In this document: one piece after another, positions 53,237 through 61,803 of the stretch
Layout of the letters: every line of letters starts with the position of its first letter
How positions within the stretch are numbered: position 1 is the stretch's first letter
NCBI GenBank assembly: GCA_943370145.1
Contig: CALRPY020000003.1
Span: forward strand, 1-64,000
DNA length: 64,000 nt
Direction: 5' to 3'
Source: Ga0077536 sp943370145
Lineage (GTDB): Bacteria; Pseudomonadota; Gammaproteobacteria; Ga0077536
The notes under the pieces: generated by a model
What the model was told of the DNA's origin: nothing
What the model saw: only the letters and a program-made list of their open reading frames with translations
Databases searched by the model: none
Position numbers and translations under genes: made by a program

Positions 53237-53785
53237 ATGAATCTCGACCGTGTCGATTCCGGTAACGCGCTGCCGGAGGAATTCAACGTCATCATCGAAA
53301 TCCCGATGAATGCCGACCCCGTGAAGTACGAAGTCGACAAGGACACCGGAGCGCTCTTCGTCGATCGATTCATGATGACGGCGATGCACTACCCGTGTAA
53401 CTACGGCTACATCCCCCACACGATTGCGGACGACGGCGACCCGGTCGACGTCCTGGTGGTGACACCATTCCCGGTCACGACCGGCGCGGTCATCCGCTGC
53501 CGGCCGATTGGCGTGCTGCTGATGGACGACGAGGCTGGCGGCGACGCCAAGCTGCTGGCAGTGCCGATCGACAGGATCCTGCCAATCTACAAGCACTGGA
53601 GACGCCCCGAGGACCTGCAGCCCGAGCGGCTGATGCAGATCCAGCACTTCTTCGAGCACTACAAGGACCTCGAACCCGGCAAGTGGGTCAAGGTGAAGAG
53701 CTGGGGCGGGCCCGACGTCGCCAAGGAGGAAATCCTCGCCGGCATCGCGCGCTACAAGGCCGCCGAGGTCAAACCGAAGTTCTGA
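53237..53785 (+). CDS. ppa: Inorganic pyrophosphatase
   Basis: 182 aa family I enzyme that splits pyrophosphate to two phosphates in the cytoplasm. The active-site signature DGDPVD is at 66-71 in HTIADDGDPVDVLVV; EIPMNADPVKYEVDKDTGAL and RPIGVLLMDDEAGGDAKLL are other metal/PPi-binding blocks. Typical length. Convergent with the PQQ enzyme, 12 nt between stops. Confidence 0.96.
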   Translation: MNLDRVDSGNALPEEFNVIIEIPMNADPVKYEVDKDTGALFVDRFMMTAMHYPCNYGYIPHTIADDGDPVDVLVVTPFPVTTGAVIRCRPIGVLLMDDEAGGDAKLLAVPIDRILPIYKHWRRPEDLQPERLMQIQHFFEHYKDLEPGKWVKVKSWGGPDVAKEEILAGIARYKAAEVKPKF

Positions 53786-53797
53786 GAGGGCCCTGGC

Positions 53798-55870
53798 CTA
53801 GGGCGCGGCGGCCCGCGCCTCCCGCCGGATGTAATGCTGGAGCGCCTTGCGGTCGGCAGCCGTGAGTTCGGTGAAGCGGGGCATGCCTGCCATCTGCCGC
53901 GAGCCGCCCATGACGTCCCCGAAGGCATCCTCGTAGAGCGGAATCGACGACGCCCGCAAATCCGGCGCATAGCCGCCGGACACCGCCCCCGCCCCGTGGC
54001 ACAGCACGCAATGCTTCGCCCACAGCTTGTTGCCCTGCTCGGCCAGCAGGCCGTCGACCTCGAAATCCGCCTGGGCGAGCGGCTGGGGAAAGACCGGCGG
54101 GGGCATCGCCGGCATGCTCGCCGCGCCTTTCAGGCTGAAGCTCAGCAGCTGTCGCGGCTGCGCCTTGTAGGCCCAGCCGTGCTGGCGATTCATCGAGCCG
54201 CCTATTGCCGGGCCCGCGCCACCCCAACCCACCAGTAGCGCAACGTGCTGCTCGCCATTCTCGGTGTAGGTGACGGGCGGCGCCGAGATGCCCAGCCCCG
54301 CGTCGAAGGTCCACAGCGGCGCACCGGCGGCGGCGTCATAAGCGACGAACTTGCCGTCGACCCGTCCCTGGAACACGAGCCTGCCCGCGGTCGTCAGCGT
54401 GCCTGCATTCCAGGAGCCCGGCAGTTCCTGGCGCCACACCTGCCGCTTCGCCACCGGATCCCAGGCCATCAGTGCGGCGCTGCCGGCGCTCGTCGGCACG
54501 TCGTCATGGAGGAAGTGCACACCCGGATCGATGTAGAAATCCGGTGACTGCCAGCGCACCGGGTCGATGCCCTTGTCCGTGAAGAAGCCCGGCAGTTCAT
54601 GCACCGGCAGGTAGACCAGGCCGGTGCCGGGGTTGAACGACATCGCGTGCCAGTTGTGGACGCCGATCGGCCCCGGCCAGACCAGTTCCTCGCCGTCCTC
54701 GTAGCGCGCGCCTTCGCGCTCCACCGGCCGCCCGGTGGCGAGGTCGACGTGGGTCGCCCAGTCGACCTTGCCGATCTTGTCGGCTGAGATCAGTTTGCCG
54801 GTCGCGCGGTCCAGCACGTAGAAGAAGCCGTTCTTCGGCGCGTGCATCATCGCCTTGACCGGCTTGCCGTCGATCGTCAGATCCGCCAGCACCATGTCCA
54901 TGTTCGAGTTGTAGTCCCAGGTCTCGCCCGGCACCGTCTGGTAGTGCCAGGCGTACTTGCCGGTGTCGGCGTCGAGCGCGACGATCGAGCACAGGAAGAG
55001 GTTGTCGCCGCCGCCGGGGCTGCGCAGCTTCCGGTTCCAGGGCGAGCCGTTGCCGGTGCCGATGTAGATGCGGTTGAACTCGGGGTCGTAGGTGAAGCCG
55101 TTCCACGCGTTGCCGCCGCCGCCATGCTTCCACCACTCGCCGGTCCAGGTCCTGGCCGCCATCTCCTGGGTTTCGTCCTCGAAGCCGTCGGCCGGGTTGC
55201 CGGGCACGATGTAGAAGCGCCAGGCCTGCTGGCCCGTTTCGGTGTCGTAGGCGGTCACGTAGCCGCGATTGCCGCCGACTTCCGTGCCGCCGTTGCCGAT
55301 GATGACCTTGTCCCTGAAGACCCGCGGCGCGCCGTTGATGTACATCGGGAGCTTGGGGTCGATGGTCTGCGCGCTCCACGCTTCCTGGCCCGTCCGCGCG
55401 TCGATCGCGATGAGTCGCCCGTCGCCCGTCGCAACGAACACCCGCCCCTTCCAGTAGGCGACGCCACGGTTCGAGTCCCAGAAAATCCGCTGGCGGTCGC
55501 CCGCGCGCTCCAGGGTCTTCGGGTCGTAGGTCCACAGGACCTTGCCAGTGGCTGCGTCAACGGCGCGCACGACACTGAAACTGCCGGTGAAATACATCAC
55601 GCCATCGACCACGATCGGGGTCGCGAGCAGGGTGCGATCGCCGGGCAGCTCCAGCGCCCAGTCGAGCTTGAGTCCGGCGACGTTGCCGGTATTGATGGCA
55701 TCGAGGGGACTGTAGCGCTGCTCGCTGTAGGTGCGCCCGTAGGACAGCCAGTTCGCGGCCTGCCGCTCGTCGGCGATACTCGCGCCGTCGACCGTCGTGG
55801 CGGCCAGCGCGGCGCTGCCCGCCGTCGCGAGACCCAAGCCTGCCGCCAGCATGTATCGACGTGCCCGCAT
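53798..55870 (-). CDS. PQQ-dependent quinohemoprotein alcohol dehydrogenase
   Basis: 690 aa, periplasmic: signal MLAAGLGLATAGSAALAA, eight-bladed PQQ propeller with W-motif repeats (YNTGK/ALDADTGKYAWHYQ), then a C-terminal cytochrome c domain with CVLCH near 620 and axial Met in AGMPRF. The catalytic Asp is in ETWDYNSNMDMVLADL; two residues on is Asn, not the Asp of lanthanide-dependent enzymes, so Ca2+ is predicted. The vicinal Cys-Cys usually before NRG is replaced (RIFWDSNRGVAYWKG). The start at 55870 opens the signal peptide. It oxidises alcohols and passes electrons to its heme. Confidence 0.88.
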   Translation of the reverse strand: MRARRYMLAAGLGLATAGSAALAATTVDGASIADERQAANWLSYGRTYSEQRYSPLDAINTGNVAGLKLDWALELPGDRTLLATPIVVDGVMYFTGSFSVVRAVDAATGKVLWTYDPKTLERAGDRQRIFWDSNRGVAYWKGRVFVATGDGRLIAIDARTGQEAWSAQTIDPKLPMYINGAPRVFRDKVIIGNGGTEVGGNRGYVTAYDTETGQQAWRFYIVPGNPADGFEDETQEMAARTWTGEWWKHGGGGNAWNGFTYDPEFNRIYIGTGNGSPWNRKLRSPGGGDNLFLCSIVALDADTGKYAWHYQTVPGETWDYNSNMDMVLADLTIDGKPVKAMMHAPKNGFFYVLDRATGKLISADKIGKVDWATHVDLATGRPVEREGARYEDGEELVWPGPIGVHNWHAMSFNPGTGLVYLPVHELPGFFTDKGIDPVRWQSPDFYIDPGVHFLHDDVPTSAGSAALMAWDPVAKRQVWRQELPGSWNAGTLTTAGRLVFQGRVDGKFVAYDAAAGAPLWTFDAGLGISAPPVTYTENGEQHVALLVGWGGAGPAIGGSMNRQHGWAYKAQPRQLLSFSLKGAASMPAMPPPVFPQPLAQADFEVDGLLAEQGNKLWAKHCVLCHGAGAVSGGYAPDLRASSIPLYEDAFGDVMGGSRQMAGMPRFTELTAADRKALQHYIRREARAAAP

Positions 55871-56207
55871 GATTGCCCCCGGAGTTTTTTTAGATGCAGT
55901 GCCCGGATTATGGTGAGCGGGTGGGCGCGCAAACAACCCTGCACTGCGGCATCGCGGTGTAGTGGCCGGCTTGTGCCGTGTCGACCGATATCGCGCCGGG
56001 TGCTCGATGCCCGGGTCGGCGCCGTCCACAAGCCCGGCCGACGTGCATGCCGGTCACCGCGGCGCCACGCCATCCGGCGGAAATTGGCGATCGTTCGCGT
56101 GACTGACATCGGGACATCGGCGCTGCCGCAGCGCTCTGGCATACTCGGGCGGCATGCGGCGAGGAACCGGACACGCCGCGAAGCAAACTTCAGCAAGGAG
56201 ACCGACG
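55871..56207. other. Gene-free divergent region between PQQ enzyme and GST
   Basis: 337 nt. The PQQ enzyme start is preceded on its strand by CCGGGGGCAATC; AAGGAG at 56195-56200 serves the GST. No clear promoter or repeat was recognised. Confidence 0.4.
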
Positions 56208-56816
56208 ATGAAGCTCTATTACGCCCAGGGTGTGTGTTCGCTGTCCCCCCATATCTGCCTGCGCGAGGCGGGACTGAAGTTCGAACTGGTGAAGGTGGAT
56301 ATCCGCGCCCACACGCTCGACGACGGCGGCGACTACCTGAGGATCAACCCCAACGGTTACGTGCCGGTGCTCGAACTCGACAACGGCGAACGCATCACCG
56401 AAGGACCGGCAATCGTGCAGTACATCGCCGATCTCGCGCCGGCCGCCCGCCTCGCGCCGCCGAACGGCACGCTCGAACGCACGCGACTGCATTCCTGGCT
56501 CAATTTCATCAGCGCCGAGATCCACAAGGGCTACTCGCCGCTGTTCAATCCGGCGGCGAACGATGAGTTCAAGGCTTGGCAGCGCCAGCGCCTCACCGAG
56601 CGCCACCTGTGGCTGGCCGAACAGATCGGCGGGAAGCAGTACCTGATGGGCGAGCAGTTCACCTGCGCGGATGCCTACCTGTTCACGACGCTGGGCTGGA
56701 TGGGCTTCGTGGGCCTCGACCTCGCGCACTTTCCGGCGCTGATGGCCTATCGCGAACGCGTGGCGTCACGTCCCCGCGTGCGGGACGCGCTGAGGGCGGA
56801 AGGCCTGATCGAGTAA
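56208..56816 (+). CDS. Glutathione S-transferase, beta class-like
   Basis: 202 aa. N-terminal thioredoxin fold begins KLYYAQGVCSLSPHICLREA with Cys10 and His in the beta-class arrangement; NPNGYVPVLELDNGERITEG contains the cis-Pro and E/S glutathione-binding site. The C-terminal helical domain contains GEQFTCADAYLFTTLGWMGF (N-capping box/Asp). It conjugates or binds glutathione, usually in detoxification. Stand-alone gene with a strong ribosome site. Confidence 0.9.
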   Translation: MKLYYAQGVCSLSPHICLREAGLKFELVKVDIRAHTLDDGGDYLRINPNGYVPVLELDNGERITEGPAIVQYIADLAPAARLAPPNGTLERTRLHSWLNFISAEIHKGYSPLFNPAANDEFKAWQRQRLTERHLWLAEQIGGKQYLMGEQFTCADAYLFTTLGWMGFVGLDLAHFPALMAYRERVASRPRVRDALRAEGLIE

Positions 56817-56906
56817 GGAGCGCGGCGGCGCCGCGCCCCGGCGGCATCGGGCAATTTCACGGGTCATGGGCGGGCCAGGCATCGCCTGCCATGACGAACG
56901 AGCCTC

Positions 56907-58583
56907 TCAACGCGGCGTGTCCACCCGCACCAGGACATCGTCGCGCGAACCCCGGCGCGCGCGGCGGACTTCGGTCACCGCCAGCGGCAACAGTTCGGCC
57001 AACCTGTCGGATCGCACGACCGCCGCGAGCGGCCCGGCGGCCGCGAGCGCCGCCAGTTGCGACACGTCGTCGACGGCCCGCACCCGGGCATTCGCCGCGT
57101 AGACGTAGAGGCTCGGGCTCACGCCCAGCGTCACCAGCCTGCGCCCGGCCATCACTTCCGCGCTTGCCGCGTCGGCGAGCGCCTGGCCATCGAAGCGCTC
57201 CTTGCTCCAGAGCACGCCGGTGAGCGCGGCGCCCGGCCAGATCCACGCGACGATGACTGCGGTCGCCGCGAGCGCCGCAAGCCCTCGCATCGCGGGCGCG
57301 CCGTCGTCGCGCAAGCGCAGGCCGCGCCAGGCGGCAAGGCCCAAGGCAAGACCGGCCAGCAGGCACAGGATTGGTGGTGTGAGGTAGGCGATGCGTCCGC
57401 TGGCGACCAGCACCCAGCCCGCGCATCCCGCGGCGAGCAGCCCCTGCACGACCAGCGCGAGCTGGAGCAGCTGGCGCGGCCACGGCTTCAATGTGGCGCC
57501 GAACAGCACCGCGAGCGGGCGAGCGATCACGAGCACCAGCGGGACGATCAGCGGCAGCATGTAGAAATGACGGAACTGGCTGCCGAACGACAGGCCCAGC
57601 GCCGCAATCAGCAGCGGCCACCACAGCCAGCCGGTATCGCGCCGGGCGGGCCGGAGGGCGAGCCCGCCCAGCGCGAGCACGACCAGCGGGAGCCAGGGCA
57701 GCAGCAGTTCGAGCGGGCGATAGAGATAGTAGGCGCCGAGCCGCGACCATGCCGGCGCCAGCAGTGAACCCGCGAGCTGACTGTGGCCGAGGGTGTCGCC
57801 GTCGATCTGCAGGCGCAGCCAACCCCACCACGCGACGGCCGGCAGCGCGACGATCGCAAGCCCGTGCAGGGGCCGCAGCGCGCGCCACACCGCCTGCGGC
57901 TGGCGCGTCATGAGCGCCGCGTTCGCCAGGAGCCCCAGCAGCGCCAGCGCCGGCATGTGGGGTCCCTTGGTCAGCGTCGCGAGCGCGAAACTTGCCCACA
58001 TCGCATGGATGCCCGCGCGGCCGGGCGCCGCGCCGCCCGGGTCGCGCAAGGCCGTGATGCCGCTGGCCAGCATCGCAGAGGTGAAGAAGGCGTACAGCAG
58101 GTCCGGGCGGGCGTCATGAGTGAAGCTGAAGAAGCCCGCGCTGCTGACGAGGAGCAGCGCCGCGATGAGCGCCGTCGCGCGATCGAACAGGCGCGCACCC
58201 AGCCACAGCGTCAGGGCCAGGATGCCGAGGCCCGCCCCCACGGACACGAGGCGTGCGTGGGACGGTGCGACATCGGGCAGACTGCCCGCGCCCGCGGCGA
58301 CGAGCCCGGTGAGCCAGTAGTTCATCGGTGGCTTGTTGAGCCGTGGCATGCCGTTGAAGTAAGGCACCAGCCAGTCCCCGCGCGCGCTCATCTCGCGCGT
58401 CGTCTGCGCGACGAAGATTTCGTGGGAATCGAGCGGTATGCGGTCGATGCCGGGCAGTGCGACCACCAGCGCGAGCGCGAAGAGCAGCGCACAGCAGGCC
58501 CACCAGACAGGACGTCGATACAGGAACCCGTCGCGGGCCGGCACCTGGCCGGCCAGGACTTCGTCGATGACTTCTCTGTTCAT
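56907..58583 (-). CDS. GT39-type membrane glycosyltransferase (ArnT-like)
   Basis: 558 aa with about 11-12 hydrophobic segments. After the first helix comes PLDSHEIFVAQTTREMSARG, the loop that carries the acidic catalytic residues of GT39/ArnT enzymes, then WLVPYFNGMPRLNKPPMNYW, a strong family match. These enzymes move a sugar from a polyprenyl-phosphate donor onto lipid A or proteins at the periplasmic side. The ATG at 58583 is chosen; the frame opens 9 nt earlier only with TTG. Acceptor unknown. Confidence 0.85.
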   Translation of the reverse strand: MNREVIDEVLAGQVPARDGFLYRRPVWWACCALLFALALVVALPGIDRIPLDSHEIFVAQTTREMSARGDWLVPYFNGMPRLNKPPMNYWLTGLVAAGAGSLPDVAPSHARLVSVGAGLGILALTLWLGARLFDRATALIAALLLVSSAGFFSFTHDARPDLLYAFFTSAMLASGITALRDPGGAAPGRAGIHAMWASFALATLTKGPHMPALALLGLLANAALMTRQPQAVWRALRPLHGLAIVALPAVAWWGWLRLQIDGDTLGHSQLAGSLLAPAWSRLGAYYLYRPLELLLPWLPLVVLALGGLALRPARRDTGWLWWPLLIAALGLSFGSQFRHFYMLPLIVPLVLVIARPLAVLFGATLKPWPRQLLQLALVVQGLLAAGCAGWVLVASGRIAYLTPPILCLLAGLALGLAAWRGLRLRDDGAPAMRGLAALAATAVIVAWIWPGAALTGVLWSKERFDGQALADAASAEVMAGRRLVTLGVSPSLYVYAANARVRAVDDVSQLAALAAAGPLAAVVRSDRLAELLPLAVTEVRRARRGSRDDVLVRVDTPR

Positions 58584-58828
58584 CGGACGCAAGCGCCCAC
58601 GTCTATACGGGTCGACGCGCGTGCGGGCGCCAGGCGCAGCGGCGGCGGGGAAGACGGACGGCAGGAGCGGTTCAGCACGGCGCTTTCGGTCTGGATGGGA
58701 GGGCGCTCAAGGTAGCGGCTGAAGCGCGGGGCGGCAATCGGCGTCACCTGCGTCCGCCGCGCCCGCTTTGACAGCGCCCGCAGCCCGTCTCTATGGTGTC
58801 GGCATGCTCCCATGAACGGAATCCAGCC

Positions 58829-59446
58829 ATGTTCTTCGCCACCGCCGACGGCATGCGGCCTGCGCCCTTGTCGCACAATCCATTCAATGCCCTGGTGATG
58901 CCGCGTCCGATTGCGTGGATCAGCACGGTGGACGCTGACGGCATCGCCAACCTGGCGCCCTATTCCTACTTCAACGCCGTCGCCGCCGAGCCGCCGTACG
59001 TGATGTTCGCGCCCAATGCCGTGGCGCCCGGCGCGGCGAAGGACACCTATCGCAACCTGGCCGCCGTGCCCGAGTTCGTGGTCAGCCTGGTCTGCGAAGC
59101 CGACGGCGAGGCAATGAACTGGACCTCCAAGGGCTATCCGCCGGGAGTCGACGAGTTCGATGCCTGCGGCATCGCCCGCCTGCCCGGCACGCTGGTGCGT
59201 CCGCCACGGGTGGCAAGCGCCAAGGCCGCGCTCGAGTGCCGGGTCTACCAGACCGTGCACCTTCCGCCCCGGGGTGGAAGGGAAAACCACGTCGTGATCG
59301 GCGAGGTCGTCGGCATCCACATCGCCGACGATGTGATCACGCCGCAGGGCCTGGTCGACGAACGCCTGCTCGCCCCCCTCGCCCGCCTCGGCTACATGAA
59401 CTACGGCAGCCTGGGCGAAATCTTCGCGATGGCCCGGCCGGACTGA
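58829..59446 (+). CDS. Flavin reductase family (FMN-binding split-barrel) protein
   Basis: 205 aa. NPFNALVMPRPIAWISTVDA with APYSYFNAVAAEPPYVMFAP is the FMN-binding barrel signature; KDTYRNLAAVPEFVVSLVCE follows. This DIM6/NtaB-type family reduces flavin for a partner monooxygenase or acts as an oxidoreductase itself. The ATG at 58829 is chosen over 58793 because conserved sequence starts there. It might supply FMNH2 to the LLM enzymes of the window, but it is not adjacent to them. Confidence 0.85.
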   Translation: MFFATADGMRPAPLSHNPFNALVMPRPIAWISTVDADGIANLAPYSYFNAVAAEPPYVMFAPNAVAPGAAKDTYRNLAAVPEFVVSLVCEADGEAMNWTSKGYPPGVDEFDACGIARLPGTLVRPPRVASAKAALECRVYQTVHLPPRGGRENHVVIGEVVGIHIADDVITPQGLVDERLLAPLARLGYMNYGSLGEIFAMARPD

Positions 59447-59519
59447 CTACCGGCGGCTGCAGGCGGCGGCGGCGCAGCCGATAACGCGAACTGACTCCAT
59501 CCCGAACTCGAGGGCAATC

Positions 59520-59861
59520 ATGGCCACCCCACGCATTCCCACCTGCCCGTTGTACGGCCTGCTCCGCATGGGCGAAATCGCCGAGTTCAACGCGCGGCGC
59601 GCGCAGGGCGAATCCTGCGATCTGGTCGGCTCCGACCTGAGCCGCCTCGATCTGCGGGGACTCGATGCCAGCGGGCTCGATCTACGAGACTGTTACTTCC
59701 GCATGTCAGATCTGCGCGGCATCGATTTCCGTGATGCCATCATCGAGGGCGCAAGCTTCGCCCAGGCGCACGTGTCGGGCTGCTACTTCCCGAAGGCGCT
59801 GAGCGCCGTTGAACTGCGTGTCGCGCTCGAATACGGCACGCGGGTGCGCTACGGAGTCTGA
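59520..59861 (+). CDS. Pentapeptide-repeat protein
   Basis: 113 aa. Residues ~37-80 form pentapeptide repeats (SDLSRLDLRGLDASGLDLRD, then MSDLRGIDFRDAIIEGASF), which fold as a right-handed square helix. Eight or nine units are seen, flanked by a short N-terminal helix (LYGLLRMGEIAEFNARRAQG) and a C-terminal cap (LRVALEYGTRVRYGV). Too short for a Qnr-type gyrase protector. Function unknown. Confidence 0.85.
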   Translation: MATPRIPTCPLYGLLRMGEIAEFNARRAQGESCDLVGSDLSRLDLRGLDASGLDLRDCYFRMSDLRGIDFRDAIIEGASFAQAHVSGCYFPKALSAVELRVALEYGTRVRYGV

Positions 59862-60052
59862 GCGGGCGCGTCACGCACCCCATTCGGCCACCCGCCCGGA
59901 CGGCCCGCCGTGGTGCGGGCCTCCGCTCGCGGGCTGGCGCCAATCAGCGCCTGCGGGCGGCCGATTGCTGGACCAGGCAGGACGCCGCGTTTCCGGCGCG
60001 GCGAGGTGAAAAAATACGGGAAGCAATCTGGCGACGCCCTCCCGTCCCGCGC

Positions 60053-60526
60053 TCACTCCCGATCGTGCTCATGCGCGGCGTCGTGGTCGTGCGCCAGGTC
60101 ATGGTCGTGAACATGCTCATGCTGATGCATGTCACCATGGACATGGTCATGTTCGTGATCATGTTCGTGATCATGTTCGTGATCATGGTCGTGCGCACCG
60201 GCCTGGGCATTGCGCAAGGCCTCCCGCGCAGCTGCCAGTGCGTCGGCCGCCACCAGGCGTTTGCCCTGCATCAGCTTCTCGGCCGCCGCGAGCCACAATT
60301 CGTAGTACGGCGTGTGCGGCATGCGCTCGCGGTCGGCGGCGATTTCACCGCTCAGCGCGTCCACCCACTCCTGCCACTCGAAACGGCCCTGCTGGTGCAG
60401 GTGCACCACCAGCGCGAATGCCTTCGCTTCCCATGGCGCCGCGAACACGACGCCGTCGCCGTCCTTCGGGATGCCGGGGACCTTCGCCAGATCCGGCTGC
60501 GTGGCGCAGGCTGCCCCGGCGCTCAT
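60053..60526 (-). CDS. Nitrile hydratase accessory protein with His-rich metal-binding tail
   Basis: 157 aa from the ATG 60526, which overlaps the beta-C stop as ATGA. Residues ~1-110 resemble nitrile hydratase activators, themselves beta-subunit-like (GVVFAAPWEAKAFALVVHLH, FEWQEWVDALSGEIAADRER, PYYELWLAAAEKLM). The last ~47 residues are almost only His, Asp and Glu (HDHDHEHDHEHDHEHDHVHG), encoded by a 12-nt tandem repeat at ~60140-60195. The tail should bind Co2+ or Ni2+ and deliver cobalt to the alpha subunit. The repeat may vary in length among strains. Confidence 0.85.
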   Translation of the reverse strand: MSAGAACATQPDLAKVPGIPKDGDGVVFAAPWEAKAFALVVHLHQQGRFEWQEWVDALSGEIAADRERMPHTPYYELWLAAAEKLMQGKRLVAADALAAAREALRNAQAGAHDHDHEHDHEHDHEHDHVHGDMHQHEHVHDHDLAHDHDAAHEHDRE

Positions 60527-60873
60527 GCGGCGGGAACCATGTAATCGTCCCACACGTCGACGACGATGAAGTCACGCTCGCCGCCCTCACGCCCCCACAC
60601 TTCTTTCGCGCTGAACTTCACACTGTAGACGTGCTGCGGTTTCTCTCCCAGTCCGTGCGCGTGGGCATCGGGAAATGCGAAGACGCCGTAGTCACGTTCG
60701 ACGCTGCCGCGCTTGCCGCGCAGGTAGCGCGGAAGACGCGTATGTCCCCGCGGATTGAGATTGAGTACGCGGATCTGATCGCCGACCTTGAAGCGCGGCG
60801 CGAGTTCGACGTCGACACGCGCGCTGGCGCCGACGAGCGTCGCGGCCAGCGCCTGTTCCGTATTGATGGCCAT
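60523..60873 (-). CDS. Nitrile hydratase beta subunit, C-terminal half
   Basis: 116 aa. It contains the SH3-like barrel of the beta subunit C-domain: APRFKVGDQIRVLNLNPRGH, TRLPRYLRGKRGSVERDYGV, HVYSVKFSAKEVWG, DVWDDYMVPA. In common nitrile hydratases this is fused to the helical N-half. Here its ATG shares one base with the stop of the N-half gene (TGATG), so the split is real, not a frameshift: both ends have proper start and stop signals. Such separation is known for thiocyanate hydrolase and a few three-subunit nitrile hydratases. Confidence 0.9.
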   Translation of the reverse strand: MAINTEQALAATLVGASARVDVELAPRFKVGDQIRVLNLNPRGHTRLPRYLRGKRGSVERDYGVFAFPDAHAHGLGEKPQHVYSVKFSAKEVWGREGGERDFIVVDVWDDYMVPAA

Positions 60874-61184
60874 CAGGCGGCCTCCCCTGCAATCCGCGCG
60901 CAGCGTGCGGCGAGTTCATCGGCGCCCAGCACGCCCTTCTCCACGAGCAGCGTCTCGAAGGCGTGCAGCCAGTGCTCGTAGTAGCTCGTGTTGAGATAGG
61001 CCTGCGCGCCCATGCGCTCTATCGCATGGCGGAATTCGTCGATGTTGAAGTAGCCGCAGGCGAACACCGGCAGGAACATGCCGAACACCCGTCGTTCCCA
61101 CTCGGCGTGGAAGACAGGCTCGTCCTGCTCGACGACGATGGGCCCCATGCCATCGAGACCACCCGTATCGTGTACACCATTCAT
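60873..61184 (-). CDS. Nitrile hydratase beta subunit, N-terminal half
   Basis: 103 aa. It starts with the hallmark NGVHDTGGLDGMGPI, then EPVFHAEWERRVFGMFLPVF, RHAIERMGAQAYLNTSYYEH and WLHAFETLLVEKGVL. It contacts the alpha subunit at the active-site entrance. It lies 5 nt after the alpha gene and overlaps the C-half gene by one base. The ATG at 61184 is set by MNGVHD, the universal beta N-terminus. Confidence 0.92.
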   Translation of the reverse strand: MNGVHDTGGLDGMGPIVVEQDEPVFHAEWERRVFGMFLPVFACGYFNIDEFRHAIERMGAQAYLNTSYYEHWLHAFETLLVEKGVLGADELAARCARIAGEAA

Positions 61185-61189
61185 GCCGT

Positions 61190-61792
61190 TTACTCCTGCA
61201 CGGTGAGCTTGGTCACGCCGATCATGGAATCCCGCGTGACCAGCGCCGCGAGTTCTTCCTCGTTCATGCCTTCGGTGCCCGCCGGACGTTCCGGCAGCAC
61301 CATGAATCGGACCTCGGAGGTGCTGTCCCAGACCCGCACCTCGGTCCCGGCCGGCAGTTCGGTGCCGAACTCGCGCAGCACGCCGCGCGGGTCGGCGACC
61401 ACGCGCGAGCGGTACGGCGCGGACTTGTACCATACCGGCGGCAGCCCCAGGGTCGGCCACGGATAGCAGGAGCACAGTGTGCAGACGAGCACGTTGTGCA
61501 CGTCAGGCGTGTTCTCGACGACGACCATGTCTTCGCCCTGGATGCCGGAGTAACCCAGCTCCTGGATCGCCGAGGTACCGTCGGCCAGCAGCCGCGCCTT
61601 GTACTCGGGATCCACCCAGGCCCTGGCCACGACCCGTGCGCCGTTGCGCGGGCCGACCTTGTGCTCGTAGTTGTCGATCAGCGCGTCGACGGCGGCCGGG
61701 TCGACCAGGCCTTTCTCGACGAGCAGGGATTCGAGCGCCTTGACCCTGATCTCGACATCGCTCAGGGGGCGATTGTGTGCGGATGACGCCAT
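61190..61792 (-). CDS. Nitrile hydratase alpha subunit (cobalt type)
   Basis: 200 aa catalytic subunit. The metal site VCTLCSC (Cys104, Thr105, Cys107, Ser108, Cys109) has Thr at the position that marks Co3+ enzymes (Fe types have Ser). The following CYPWPTLGLPPVWYKSAPYR with RSRVVADPRGVLREFG is typical. With the beta halves it hydrates R-CN to the amide. It lies 11 nt after the amidase, giving the order amidase-alpha-betaN-betaC-activator. Confidence 0.95.
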   Translation of the reverse strand: MASSAHNRPLSDVEIRVKALESLLVEKGLVDPAAVDALIDNYEHKVGPRNGARVVARAWVDPEYKARLLADGTSAIQELGYSGIQGEDMVVVENTPDVHNVLVCTLCSCYPWPTLGLPPVWYKSAPYRSRVVADPRGVLREFGTELPAGTEVRVWDSTSEVRFMVLPERPAGTEGMNEEELAALVTRDSMIGVTKLTVQE

Positions 61793-61803
61793 GCTGTGAT
61801 TCC

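Noticed and set aside
60140..60195. Possible CRISPR or minisatellite from the 12-nt repeats
   Set aside because: The repeats have no spacers and lie within a coding sequence, encoding the His-rich tail of the nitrile hydratase activator.
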